Source of the DNA: DASVRZ01 sp038228695
GTDB taxonomy: Bacteria; Verrucomicrobiota; Verrucomicrobiia; Chthoniobacterales; DASVRZ01
DNA length: 64,000 nucleotides
Direction: 5' to 3'
Assembly: GCA_038228695.1 (NCBI GenBank)
Contig: JBBRPA010000011.1
Span: forward strand, 1-64,000
A program made the position numbers and the translations under genes. Positions 34,613 to 42,026 of this stretch are shown here, piece by piece (within the stretch, counting starts at the first letter, position 1; every line of letters starts with the position of its first letter). A model generated the notes under the pieces. It saw only the letters and a program-made list of their open reading frames with translations. It was not told where the DNA came from and made no database searches.

Positions 34613-35743
34613 GTGTTCCCCCTCAAACAAAAAGCTCACTTTCTCCTTCTCACCCTTCTCACCTCCGCCCTCCCCGCCTCGGCGATTACCTTTAATTTTA
34701 CCGAAGGGACTGGACTCGTCGCGTTGAGGACTGGCACTCCCTCCAATGTGGCTCTGGCGAATCAAGTATCAACCGGGTTTTCGGCGGCGGCTGCATTGTG
34801 GTCCAGCCAGTTAAGCAATAATTACACTTTCAATCTGACCATTGACTACCAAGCACTCGGGGCTGGCATCCTTGGCTCGGCCGGTTCCGATACCGTGGGT
34901 CTGAGCTACAGTTCAGTGCGAACCGCGCTGATCGCCAGTGCGACTTCTGCCAATGACCTCACCTCCGTGGCGAGCCTTTCCAATACGTCCTCCCTCAGCT
35001 TCATTACGAACAATCGCGCTGGCACACGCATTACCGATAACGACGGCAGTTCCAACAACAGCGTATTGGATGTCACCCGTGCCAATGCCAAGGCGTTGGG
35101 ACTTCTGGCCGCCAATGCCTCCGGAGTGGACACCTCCATTACTTTCAGCAGCAACTTTGGTTTTGATTTCAACCGCGCCGATGGGATTACTATCGGTACT
35201 TACGATTTTGTCGGCATAGCAGCCCACGAGATCGGGCATGGACTGGGGTTTATTAGTGGAGTGGATGATGTTGATGCTTACACGGGGTTTGGCCCCAACG
35301 CTGGCACCGACCTCAACGGCGGCACGGCCGGAATCGGGACCCTTGACCCTTACCGTTTATTTACCCCACTGGACCTTTTTCGTTACAGTGCCCCAAACAC
35401 CCGCGACCTCGCCTTCGGTGGCACCCCTTATTTTTCAATCAACTCAGGATTAACCAATAGCGGACTTTTCTCCACGGGTTCTTACAACGGGGATGGACGC
35501 CAGGCCAGCCATTGGAAAGATAATCTCGGCCTCGGCATCATGGACCCCACCGCCGCCGCGGGCGAATTTCTCTCCATCAGCACCCTCGACCGACAAGCCC
35601 TCGACGTCATCGGCTATACTTTCGTGCCCGAGCCTAGCACTTGGGCTTTTTATGGGGTCTTTCTTGCCACCGGCAGCATCGCCTGCACCCGCCGCCGCAA
35701 GCTTGCACGTTCGTCTTCAACCTCGCCCGACTCACCTCCCTGA
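34613..35743 (+). CDS. PEP-CTERM secreted metalloprotease (HExxH, NF038122-like)
   Basis: The zinc motif HEIGHGLGFISGVD fits HExxHxxGF, here in a protein rich in Ser, Asn and Gly as expected for an exported enzyme. The C-terminus VPEPSTWAFYGVFLATGSIA followed by CTRRRK is a PEP-CTERM sorting tail (motif, helix, basic cluster), used with exosortase for delivery to the cell surface. The GTG at 34613 gives a standard signal peptide (VFPLKQKAHFLLLTLLTSALPASA). The ATG at 34532 would put 27 extra residues ahead of it. No exosortase is in the window. The length is 376 residues; family assignment is by recalled pattern. Confidence 0.75.
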   Translation: MFPLKQKAHFLLLTLLTSALPASAITFNFTEGTGLVALRTGTPSNVALANQVSTGFSAAAALWSSQLSNNYTFNLTIDYQALGAGILGSAGSDTVGLSYSSVRTALIASATSANDLTSVASLSNTSSLSFITNNRAGTRITDNDGSSNNSVLDVTRANAKALGLLAANASGVDTSITFSSNFGFDFNRADGITIGTYDFVGIAAHEIGHGLGFISGVDDVDAYTGFGPNAGTDLNGGTAGIGTLDPYRLFTPLDLFRYSAPNTRDLAFGGTPYFSINSGLTNSGLFSTGSYNGDGRQASHWKDNLGLGIMDPTAAAGEFLSISTLDRQALDVIGYTFVPEPSTWAFYGVFLATGSIACTRRRKLARSSSTSPDSPP

Positions 35744-35759
35744 CCGCAGTCGTCCTCGA

Positions 35760-36134
35760 TTACGAATCACTCTCCAGCCAAGCTAGAGCACTCCGCAGAT
35801 CGTGGAAGACCTCGACAGTAATTAGCGGATTTTCATTCAAAGTCTGAAACATCCGGCTGAAGCCATAGTGCGCTGGCTTCGGAGCGACAATGGCCGATTT
35901 TACCGGATTACGAAGCACCGCCTCGGAGCGCACGGCTGCTAATTGATGGATCGCTTCCGTGTCGAAATCGGAAGCCTCCACTCCCAACAGATCGGTCAGA
36001 CGATTCAGGGTCACTGGCTGCTCGGCCTCGATCTTCGCCATTTCCACCGCGCTATCTAACAACTCCTTCGGCGTCACCAAGCCGTAAAGCCGTGTCGTGA
36101 TCAATTGACCCGAAAGCAGAATTTCGTAAGGCAT
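35760..36134 (-). CDS. STAS/SpoIIAA-like domain protein
   Basis: From ATG 36134 the product is 124 residues. The pattern RLYGLVTPKELLDSAVEMA, VTLNRLTDLLGVEAS and KSAIVAPKPAHYGFSRMFQT, with a final SALAWLE, fits the SpoIIAA-like (STAS-related) fold of about 120 residues, found in many Gram-negative bacteria and of unclear role. There is no signal peptide or membrane helix. It converges with the metalloprotease, leaving 16 bp between stops. The family call is by pattern only. Confidence 0.6.
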   Translation of the reverse strand: MPYEILLSGQLITTRLYGLVTPKELLDSAVEMAKIEAEQPVTLNRLTDLLGVEASDFDTEAIHQLAAVRSEAVLRNPVKSAIVAPKPAHYGFSRMFQTLNENPLITVEVFHDLRSALAWLESDS

Positions 36135-36368
36135 AGTTTCTCGCGAACCCGGCAAAGATAAAAAATTAAGCCCGGATAACCAGCCAATAATATTTTCACC
36201 GAACAACTCACCTCCAGCTCGCCAACCTACCGCACTCTCCCTGCGTCGCTGCCTAGCGGCAGGCTGTCTCACTGCGCTCCGCTGGCATTCGACATTTGCT
36301 TCGCTCTGCTTTAAGTAGCCTGTCTCGGCTCTGCCCCGGTTCGTCCGACCCGGTTGTGTTTTTCTTTC
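36135..36368. other. Intergenic region, no gene seen
   Basis: These 234 bp upstream of the STAS-like gene carry no convincing frame. The first 60 bp are relatively AT-rich and could hold its promoter. The part from 36230 to 36360 is GC-rich with scattered short palindromes (GCTGCC/GGCAG) but no clear repeat. It may be the transcription end of the M15 peptidase gene on the minus strand. Confidence 0.4.
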
Positions 36369-36968
36369 CTACGCATACGCATCCTTGCCCGCATCGTGAC
36401 GGTCGCGCAACTCTGCTAACATCTCCCGCTCCGATTCCTCCGCCGCCCAGCTTGGCCTGAGTTGGAAATGCGGCTCATCTTGGATCGTCTTCCAGTTGCC
36501 TCCCCAGTCCAGTCCTAGGTCCGCCCCGATCACTCCCAACGCCTTGTATTTCGGTGACTCATCGAGATACTTCGTTCCCTCGAAAACCCCGATATCAAAC
36601 GCGATCCCGAAATTGTGATTTGAGTAACCACCCCGCGCGTTCGTCACGATCTTGCCCGATTTCGTTCGGCCTTGGGCATAGAGATCGTTCTGCTCCGCGT
36701 AAGTCCGCAGACCGCTCAAAACCTTGATCGTAATGCCTGCCGCCCTCGCCTTCACTACCAGAGCGCGGGCGTAGGGTTGCACCTTCGCATGTAACGTCGC
36801 GATGTTTCTCTCGCTGCGATCATCGACCGGATCGTTCTTATCGTCCTTAATCTTATCCTTAGGAAAGAGTGCCTTGTAAATGGCCCCCCAAGTCTGCGGT
36901 CCCGGTTTCCCGTCGTCATCGACGCCGACTTTTCTCTGAATGCTCTTAATGGTTTCTGTAATGTTCAT
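36369..36968 (-). CDS. M15 family L,D-/D,D-peptidase with short PG-binding segment
   Basis: ATG 36968 has a good AAGGAAACACC leader and gives 199 residues. The N-terminal ETIKSIQRKVGVDDDGKPGP plus QTWGAIYKAL is a short peptidoglycan-binding helix pattern. The rest matches M15C/VanY-type peptidases: SGLRTYAEQNDLYAQGRT, GGYSNHNFGIAFDIG (zinc ligands H and D) and EPHFQLR (third ligand H). Such enzymes cut peptidoglycan cross-bridges and are common as phage endolysins. No other phage gene and no signal peptide is present. It is either a housekeeping peptidase released by another route or a leftover lysin. Confidence 0.8.
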   Translation of the reverse strand: MNITETIKSIQRKVGVDDDGKPGPQTWGAIYKALFPKDKIKDDKNDPVDDRSERNIATLHAKVQPYARALVVKARAAGITIKVLSGLRTYAEQNDLYAQGRTKSGKIVTNARGGYSNHNFGIAFDIGVFEGTKYLDESPKYKALGVIGADLGLDWGGNWKTIQDEPHFQLRPSWAAEESEREMLAELRDRHDAGKDAYA

Positions 36969-37370
36969 GGTGTTTCCTTCGAATGCGTCCGGCGGCAGTG
37001 CAGTGGCTAATCCTGTAAGAAAAATAGAATAATTCATGGCAGCGCCAAAACAAACTCATTAGTAAATTTCTACAGGAAAAATACGGCGCCGATCTCTCTG
37101 CAAGATCCAGAATATGCAGCATCTGCGGCGCGGGCACGAACTGCCGCGGCAGGCAATGCGGTTTTGGGGATGTGACGTGAGCCGCGGCGACGGCGTCTGC
37201 CGGTTTCCGATGTTGATCCTGGGGGCATTTGTTCGATCCGCAGGAATCGGCGCGTAATCGGTGTTGAACAAAAACGAAAGGCAGCTTGTCAAAAGGTCAG
37301 CCTGATCGCACTGTAAGTCCGTGAGGCTGTTTATCGCCAATCAAGGCACCAACCTTTAGAAACCCCACTT
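36969..37370. other. Intergenic region between the M15 peptidase and YidB genes
   Basis: About 400 bp with no recognised gene. It should contain the divergent promoters for the M15 peptidase (minus) and the YidB gene (plus). The stretch 37010-37080 is AT-rich. Around 37120-37170 there are GC-rich short inverted repeats (for example GCCGCGGC) that could form a hairpin, but no family was recognised. Confidence 0.4.
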
Positions 37371-37796
37371 ATGTCCTTACTCGATTCCGCTCTCGGAGCA
37401 CTCACTGGAAAAATCGTCTCCGCCGCCGGATCTGGCGAGGTCGGTGCCGCACTCAATCATTTGCTCGCTGAAAACGGTGGAGTCGAAGGCCTCATCGGCA
37501 AATTTAACCAGGGCGGCCTCGGCGATATCGTGTCGTCGTGGGTCAGCACCGGGGCGAACCACGACGTGTCGTCCGACCAGATTCATGCGGTGCTCGGGTC
37601 GAGCCAAGTGCAGGCCATGGCTGCAAAACTAGGAGTGGATCCGGCGATGGCCTCGCAATTGATCGCGGAGTATCTGCCGAAAATCATCGATCACCTCACA
37701 CCGAATGGTCAGGTGCCGTCGGAGACGGATCATGCTTCCGGGTTGGCTGCGTTGCTGCCCACGCTGCTCGCCGGTTTCGGCTCGAAGACCGCATAA
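37371..37796 (+). CDS. YidB/DUF937 family protein
   Basis: This 141-residue protein has a sequence (LLDSALGALTGKIVSAAGSG, LLAENGGVEGLIGKFNQGGLGDIVSSW, then DQIHAVLGSSQVQAMAAKLG) matching the YidB family: small, Gly/Ala-rich helical cytoplasmic proteins of unknown function. The tail LLPTLLAGFGSKTA is also typical. It starts at ATG 37371 with a reasonable upstream AACC leader. It is followed by a DUF3597 gene 78 bp downstream, across the tandem CAACAAA repeat. Confidence 0.85.
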   Translation: MSLLDSALGALTGKIVSAAGSGEVGAALNHLLAENGGVEGLIGKFNQGGLGDIVSSWVSTGANHDVSSDQIHAVLGSSQVQAMAAKLGVDPAMASQLIAEYLPKIIDHLTPNGQVPSETDHASGLAALLPTLLAGFGSKTA

Positions 37797-37806
37797 TTTT
37801 TTCCAA

Positions 37807-37852
37807 CAACAAACAACAAACAACAAACAACAAACAACAAACAACAAACAAC
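37807..37852 (+). repeat. Tandem heptanucleotide repeat (CAACAAA)6 plus CAAC
   Basis: Six exact CAACAAA units (37807-37848) and a partial seventh lie between the YidB stop and the DUF3597 start, where the 5-prime leader of the second gene would be. Such a simple, purine-rich unit could vary in copy number by polymerase slippage and change the distance from promoter or upstream coding region to the start. Confidence 0.95.
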
Positions 37853-37874
37853 TAAAACTAACCACACAATTATT

Positions 37875-38270
37875 ATGGGATTATTCAGCACGATCATGAG
37901 CAAAATCTTCCACCATCCGGTGGCAACCGTCGTCGCAACAAGCTCGTCCGCCCCGGCGGCCGGCGCTCCGGCCTCCGCAGTTGAGTCAGCAACGGCCGCA
38001 GTCCCCACCCCGGTGGTGGATGTGGCGGCTGTCCTCGACGATCTCGCCTCGCACAACTCCGAGAAACTCGACTGGCATCATTCCATCGTTGACCTGATGA
38101 AACTGGTCGGCATGGACAGCAGCTTGACGAATCGAAAGGCGCTGGCGACGGAGTTGCATTACAGCGGCGACATGGGCGATTCCGCGACAATGAACGTTTG
38201 GCTGCACAAGGAAGTGATCAAGCAACTGGCCGCCAATGGCGGAAAAGTGCCTGCGAACTTGCTCGATTAA
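37875..38270 (+). CDS. DUF3597 family protein
   Basis: This 131-residue protein has an Ala/Pro-rich N-terminal third that is probably disordered. The C-terminal half (VDVAAVLDDLASHNSEKLDW, SIVDLMKLVGMDSSLTNRKALA, MNVWLHKEVIKQLAANGGKVP) matches the DUF3597 pattern. Function is unknown. YidB-like and DUF3597 genes next to each other may be a small stress-response unit. ATG 37875 has ATTATT ahead of it, a weak ribosome site. The leader includes the CAACAAA repeat. Confidence 0.75.
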   Translation: MGLFSTIMSKIFHHPVATVVATSSSAPAAGAPASAVESATAAVPTPVVDVAAVLDDLASHNSEKLDWHHSIVDLMKLVGMDSSLTNRKALATELHYSGDMGDSATMNVWLHKEVIKQLAANGGKVPANLLD

Positions 38271-38291
38271 CGGCTTCACGCGTCATCACGC

Positions 38292-38672
38292 ATGTCTGGC
38301 ACGCCCGCAAACCCGCCGCGCGACCGCAGCTGCACGATCCTGCCGTATTTCACCATTCCTCAGGAGCATCTGGACGCGTTCAAAGCTCTCTGTGATCAGA
38401 TGGTAGCCAATACGGAAAATGAGCCGAAGTGCCTCTATTACGGCTTTGCCTTCAATGGCAACCAAGCTCATTGCAGGGAGGGCTACACGGATGCGGAGGG
38501 CGTGCTGGCGCATCTTGAAAACGTCGGCCCGCTATTGGGCGAGGCGTTGAAAATCAGTGAGATGACGCGACTCGAGGTGCATGGTCCGACCGAGGAGTTG
38601 GAGAAATTGCGGGGGCCGCTAGCAGCGTTTCAACCGCAGTATTTCACATTGCTCTACGGTTTCCGGCGTTAG
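38292..38672 (+). CDS. Antibiotic-biosynthesis-monooxygenase-like (dimeric alpha/beta barrel) protein
   Basis: This 126-residue protein has a sequence (ILPYFTIPQEHLDAFKALCDQM and CLYYGFAFNGNQAHCREGYTDAEGVLAHLENVG) consistent with the ferredoxin-like ABM fold. That fold forms small dimers, some with quinol or heme-related oxidase activity and many of unknown role. No catalytic residues can be named with certainty. It starts at ATG 38292, 22 bp after the DUF3597 gene, so co-transcription is likely. Confidence 0.6.
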   Translation: MSGTPANPPRDRSCTILPYFTIPQEHLDAFKALCDQMVANTENEPKCLYYGFAFNGNQAHCREGYTDAEGVLAHLENVGPLLGEALKISEMTRLEVHGPTEELEKLRGPLAAFQPQYFTLLYGFRR

Positions 38673-38710
38673 GAATTTAGTCTCGGCAAATTGTTTGCGC
38701 AGAGGGGAAT

Positions 38711-38756
38711 GTGGTGCAAGATGCACCACACAGCAGGCGGGACGCCCGCGCTACCC
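38711..38756. repeat. Dispersed palindromic repeat (REP-like)
   Basis: Two hairpins: GTGGTGCA/TGCACCAC with loop AGA (38711-38729), then GCGGG/CCCGC with loop ACG (38737-38749). The sequence can be read as the peptide TAGGTPALP, which I remember as a common spurious translation in verrucomicrobial genomes, suggesting a many-copy REP-type element. It sits between two converging genes, where it might also help end transcription. Copy number cannot be checked here. Confidence 0.6.
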
Positions 38757-38791
38757 GAGAGGAATACGGAGGCGTTTTTTGAAAGGACGTT

Positions 38792-39874
38792 TTACGCCTT
38801 CACGAGGATGATGTCCTCGGGATGGAGGCGGCACCAGACTTCGTCGCCGACATCGAAGTCTTGCTCACCGACGCCGTCGTTATTGCAGAGGGTCTGCAAT
38901 TCGAGACCGCCATCGGTCATGATAGTGAGGTCGTCCACCGAGCCTTTGAAAGTGTCGCCGATGACTTTGGCGCGGAAGGTATTTTCGCCAGTGATGGGTT
39001 CGTGGTGGAGGCGGATTTTTTCGGGTCGGAGGGAGACGAGCCATTCCTCGCCGGGCGCAGGGACGACGCCATTTTTGCCGGCGACTTTAAGCTGAAGGCC
39101 GCCTTCGAGTTTGCAAAGGGTAGCATCGCGATCGGTGCCGACGACTTCGGCGCTGACGATGTTAGTTTCTCCAATGAAACTGGCGACAAAACGGGTGGCG
39201 GGCCGATGGTAGATGTCGCTGGCGGTGCCGATTTGTTCGAGTTTGCCTTGGTTAATGACGGCGACGCGGTCGCTCATGGTAAGGGCTTCCTCCTGATCGT
39301 GAGTGACGAAGATGAAGGAGATCCCGAGTTTTTTCTGGAGCGATTTGAGTTCAACGCGCATCTGATGGCGGAGTTTGGCGTCGAGGGCAGAGAGCGGTTC
39401 GTCGAGGAGGAGAACTTTGGGTTCGCAGACGATGGCGCGGGCCAAGGCGACGCGCTGGCGTTGGCCGCCGGAGAGTTGGGAGGGTTTGCGCTCGATGAAC
39501 TGGCCGAGGGCGACGTTTTCGATGACTTGCCCGACGCGACGCTTGATCTCGGCGGGCGAGACTTTCTTCATACGCAGGCCGAAGGCGATGTTTTCGGCGA
39601 CGTTGAGGTGGGGAAAGAGAGCGTAACTTTGGAAAACTTGGTTAACATCGCGTCCGTAGGGCGGAATGTCGGTAACGTTCTGATCGCCGAGCCAGACGGA
39701 TCCGGTGCTCGGCTTCTCGAAACCGCTGATCATGCGCAGACAGGTCGTCTTCCCACAGCCGGAGGGACCGAGGAAAGTCATGAATTCGCCCTGCTCGATT
39801 TGCAGGTTGATGTGATCAACAGCGGTGAAGTTTCCGAAGTATTTACAAATGTCCCGCAGTTCGACCATGCTCAT
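38792..39874 (-). CDS. ABC transporter ATP-binding protein, PotA-type
   Basis: The protein is 360 residues. Walker A GPSGCGKTT, signature LSGGQRQRVALARA, Walker B LLLDEPLSALD and the H-loop (FVTHDQEEAL) are all intact. The C-terminal half has the TOBE-type domain (ETNIVSAEVVGTDRDAT, VSLRPEKIRL) of PotA/MalK/Fbp transport ATPases. PotA (spermidine/putrescine uptake) is the best fit, but no permease or binding protein is adjacent, so the transported solute is uncertain. It starts 6 bp after the upstream aldehyde dehydrogenase, implying joint translation. Confidence 0.9.
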   Translation of the reverse strand: MSMVELRDICKYFGNFTAVDHINLQIEQGEFMTFLGPSGCGKTTCLRMISGFEKPSTGSVWLGDQNVTDIPPYGRDVNQVFQSYALFPHLNVAENIAFGLRMKKVSPAEIKRRVGQVIENVALGQFIERKPSQLSGGQRQRVALARAIVCEPKVLLLDEPLSALDAKLRHQMRVELKSLQKKLGISFIFVTHDQEEALTMSDRVAVINQGKLEQIGTASDIYHRPATRFVASFIGETNIVSAEVVGTDRDATLCKLEGGLQLKVAGKNGVVPAPGEEWLVSLRPEKIRLHHEPITGENTFRAKVIGDTFKGSVDDLTIMTDGGLELQTLCNNDGVGEQDFDVGDEVWCRLHPEDIILVKA

Positions 39875-39880
39875 GATTTG

Positions 39881-41353
39881 TTAGATATTTTTAAACCACC
39901 CGATACGGCCGGGCGCGAGGTTAATGTTAATTTGCTTAACCTCGGTGTAAGCATCGTATCCGTAGGTGCCGAGCTCGCGGCCGATACCGGATTGTTTGTA
40001 ACCGCCCCAAGGGGCTTCGTTAAAGGTAGGATGGTAGTGGTTAATCCAAGTGATACCGGCGCGCAGTTTGGAGATGACCCGCTGGGCCCGCGCGCCGTCA
40101 GTGGTGTGGACGGCTCCGGCGAGTCCATAAACGGTGTCGTTAGCGAGGGCGATAGCCTCCTCCTCGGTGTCGAAAAGCTGAACGACTAACACAGGGCCGA
40201 AGATTTCCTCTTTAACAATCGCCATGTTGGGCGTGGTGTCGGTGAAAATGGTGGGCTGGACGAAATTCCCCTTCGCCCGAACGGGGTCGGTGTAGCCGCT
40301 GCCACCGCAGAGTAAGGTGGCACCTTCGGACTGGCCGATCTGGATGTAGTCGAGCACCTTGCCCATGTGCTGCCGGGAAATCAGCGGGCCCATTTCGGTG
40401 TCGGGATCGAGACCGTCACCGACGACAATTTTGTTAGCAGCCTCGGCAAGTTTGGGCAGGAAGGTTTTAGCTAGAGAGCGCTCAAGAAGGAGCCGGGAGC
40501 CTGCGCTGCAAACCTCGCCCTGTCCGGCAAAAATACCAAAAAGAGCAAACTCGAGCGCGGCTTCCGGGTGGGCGTCGGAGAAAATAATATTAGGACTTTT
40601 TCCGCCGAGTTCGAGAGTGACTTTTTTCAGGTTGCCCGTGGCGGCCTGCATGATTTTGCGTCCGGTGATTCCGCCGCCGGTGAAGGCGACCTTATCGACG
40701 AGATGATTTTCCGCCAACAAGCTGCCGACGGGATGTCCCGCGCCAAGCACTAGGTTAACCACGCCGGGAGGGAAGCCTACTTCGTCGATTAGTTCGAAGA
40801 GACGCACGGCCGAGAGCGGGGTCATTTCCGACGGCTTGAGGATACAGCAATTCCCCGCCGCGAGAGCCGGGGCAAGTTTCCAGACGGCCATGAGGAGCGG
40901 ATAATTCCACGGAATAATCTGGGCGCAAACTCCGATCGGTTCGCGGACGGTCATGGTCGAGATATTCGGGTCGGCGGTCTCGAAAGTCTGGCCGTGCGGT
41001 TTGGTGGCGAGTCCAGCGTAGTAGCGGAAACAGCTTGCCGCATCGGCCACATCGTAGCCCGCTTCACGCAGCGGCTTGCCGTTGTTGAGGGTGTCGATAC
41101 GCGCGAGTTCGGCAGCGTGTTTCTCGATCAAGTCAGCGAGGGCGAAAAGTTTCGCAGCGCGTTCCGGGGCGCGGGTGGTCGCCCAAGGTCCGGAATCAAA
41201 AGCGGCCCGGGCAGCGTTGACGGCGTCCTCGGCATCTGCCGCTCCGCTCTCGGTGACGGTCTCGAGGACAGAGTTGTCCACAGGGTTGAGAATTTCGCGG
41301 GTTTTTCCCGTCTCCGCAGCTACCCAGCGCCCGTTGATATAATTCTTTTTCAT
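39881..41353 (-). CDS. Aldehyde dehydrogenase, betaine-aldehyde/aminoaldehyde type
   Basis: From ATG 41353 (GGGAG upstream) the 490-residue enzyme shows ALDH motifs: IPWNYPLLMAVWKLAPALAAG, VAFTGGGITGRKI, LELGGKSPNIIF with the general base E, and the nucleophilic Cys in GQGEVCSAGSRLLL. An extended N-terminus is less likely. Best matches by eye are betaine-aldehyde dehydrogenase (BetB/GbsA) and 4-aminobutyraldehyde dehydrogenases of polyamine breakdown. The linkage to a PotA-like ATPase gives some weight to the polyamine route. NAD+ is the expected cofactor. Confidence 0.85.
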   Translation of the reverse strand: MKKNYINGRWVAAETGKTREILNPVDNSVLETVTESGAADAEDAVNAARAAFDSGPWATTRAPERAAKLFALADLIEKHAAELARIDTLNNGKPLREAGYDVADAASCFRYYAGLATKPHGQTFETADPNISTMTVREPIGVCAQIIPWNYPLLMAVWKLAPALAAGNCCILKPSEMTPLSAVRLFELIDEVGFPPGVVNLVLGAGHPVGSLLAENHLVDKVAFTGGGITGRKIMQAATGNLKKVTLELGGKSPNIIFSDAHPEAALEFALFGIFAGQGEVCSAGSRLLLERSLAKTFLPKLAEAANKIVVGDGLDPDTEMGPLISRQHMGKVLDYIQIGQSEGATLLCGGSGYTDPVRAKGNFVQPTIFTDTTPNMAIVKEEIFGPVLVVQLFDTEEEAIALANDTVYGLAGAVHTTDGARAQRVISKLRAGITWINHYHPTFNEAPWGGYKQSGIGRELGTYGYDAYTEVKQININLAPGRIGWFKNI

Positions 41354-41413
41354 CGTATCACGCTCCCGAGTAACTCTTTTCCGAAATGCGTCCACTGGCA
41401 ACGCCTAAATGAG

Positions 41414-41453
41414 TCTAAAAAAAGAAGAGGGCCACCCGGTTAGCGGGTGACCC
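41414..41453 (-). terminator. Rho-independent terminator of mscL
   Basis: On the minus strand GGGTCACCCG and CGGGTGGCCC form a 10-bp stem (one mismatch) with a 5-nt loop, followed by CTCTTCTTTTTTT. It lies just past the mscL stop in the direction of mscL transcription and before the convergent-side gap to betB. Confidence 0.85.
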
Positions 41454-41481
41454 TGATCGAGTAAAGCACGCTGTGGCTAAA

Positions 41482-41940
41482 CTATTTTTTCGCGAGTGCG
41501 TCGCGAATCTGGGTGAGCAGAACGACCTCGGCACTTGGAGCCGGGGCGGGTGCGGGTTTTTCCACCTCTTTTTTCTTCATTGAGCCAACGACTTTCACAA
41601 GAATGAAGACACCGAGCATGAGGAAGAAAAAGCTGACAAAAGCGTTGAGCAGATTGCCGTAGGAAATGACCGCGCCGAACGTTTTGGCGGTATCCAATGG
41701 CGGCACCGGAGATCCGGCGGTGAGAGCTTGTCGGAGAGCCTCAATGCCTTTCGGTGAAAGCGGCAGGTAGAGATTTTTGAAATCGACAGAGCCAAGGGGG
41801 ATGGAAACGACGGGCATGATGATGTCGTTGACGAAAGAGGTGACGACAGGCCCGAAGGCACCACCGATAATGACGCCAATAGCTAGCTCGAAAGCGTTGC
41901 CTTTGGCGATGAAGTCTTTGAATTCAGAGATGAGTCCCAT
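41482..41940 (-). CDS. mscL: Large-conductance mechanosensitive channel MscL
   Basis: MscL opens under membrane tension to release solutes on osmotic downshock. At 152 residues it is slightly longer than the usual 130-140. The N-terminal amphipathic stretch EFKDFIAKGNAFELAIGVII (TM1 with its Gly-rich pore-facing face GGAFGPVVTSFVNDIIMP) is conserved. TM2 is SFFFLMLGVFILVKVVGS, and the C-terminal helix carries KKKEVEKPAPAP and ALAKK. Followed by a strong terminator. Confidence 0.95.
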   Translation of the reverse strand: MGLISEFKDFIAKGNAFELAIGVIIGGAFGPVVTSFVNDIIMPVVSIPLGSVDFKNLYLPLSPKGIEALRQALTAGSPVPPLDTAKTFGAVISYGNLLNAFVSFFFLMLGVFILVKVVGSMKKKEVEKPAPAPAPSAEVVLLTQIRDALAKK

Positions 41941-42026
41941 AAGTTGATTTGGTTGGTTGTTAATTACTGTTTTTTGGAAGTAAACTAAAATTCAAAATCT
42001 TGTCACACATTAAATTTAGAACAGAT

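Noticed and set aside
38822..40189. Long plus-strand frame of 455 codons
   Set aside because: It lies antisense to potA and betB, which have complete family motifs; the peptide has no recognisable pattern and is a GC-codon shadow.
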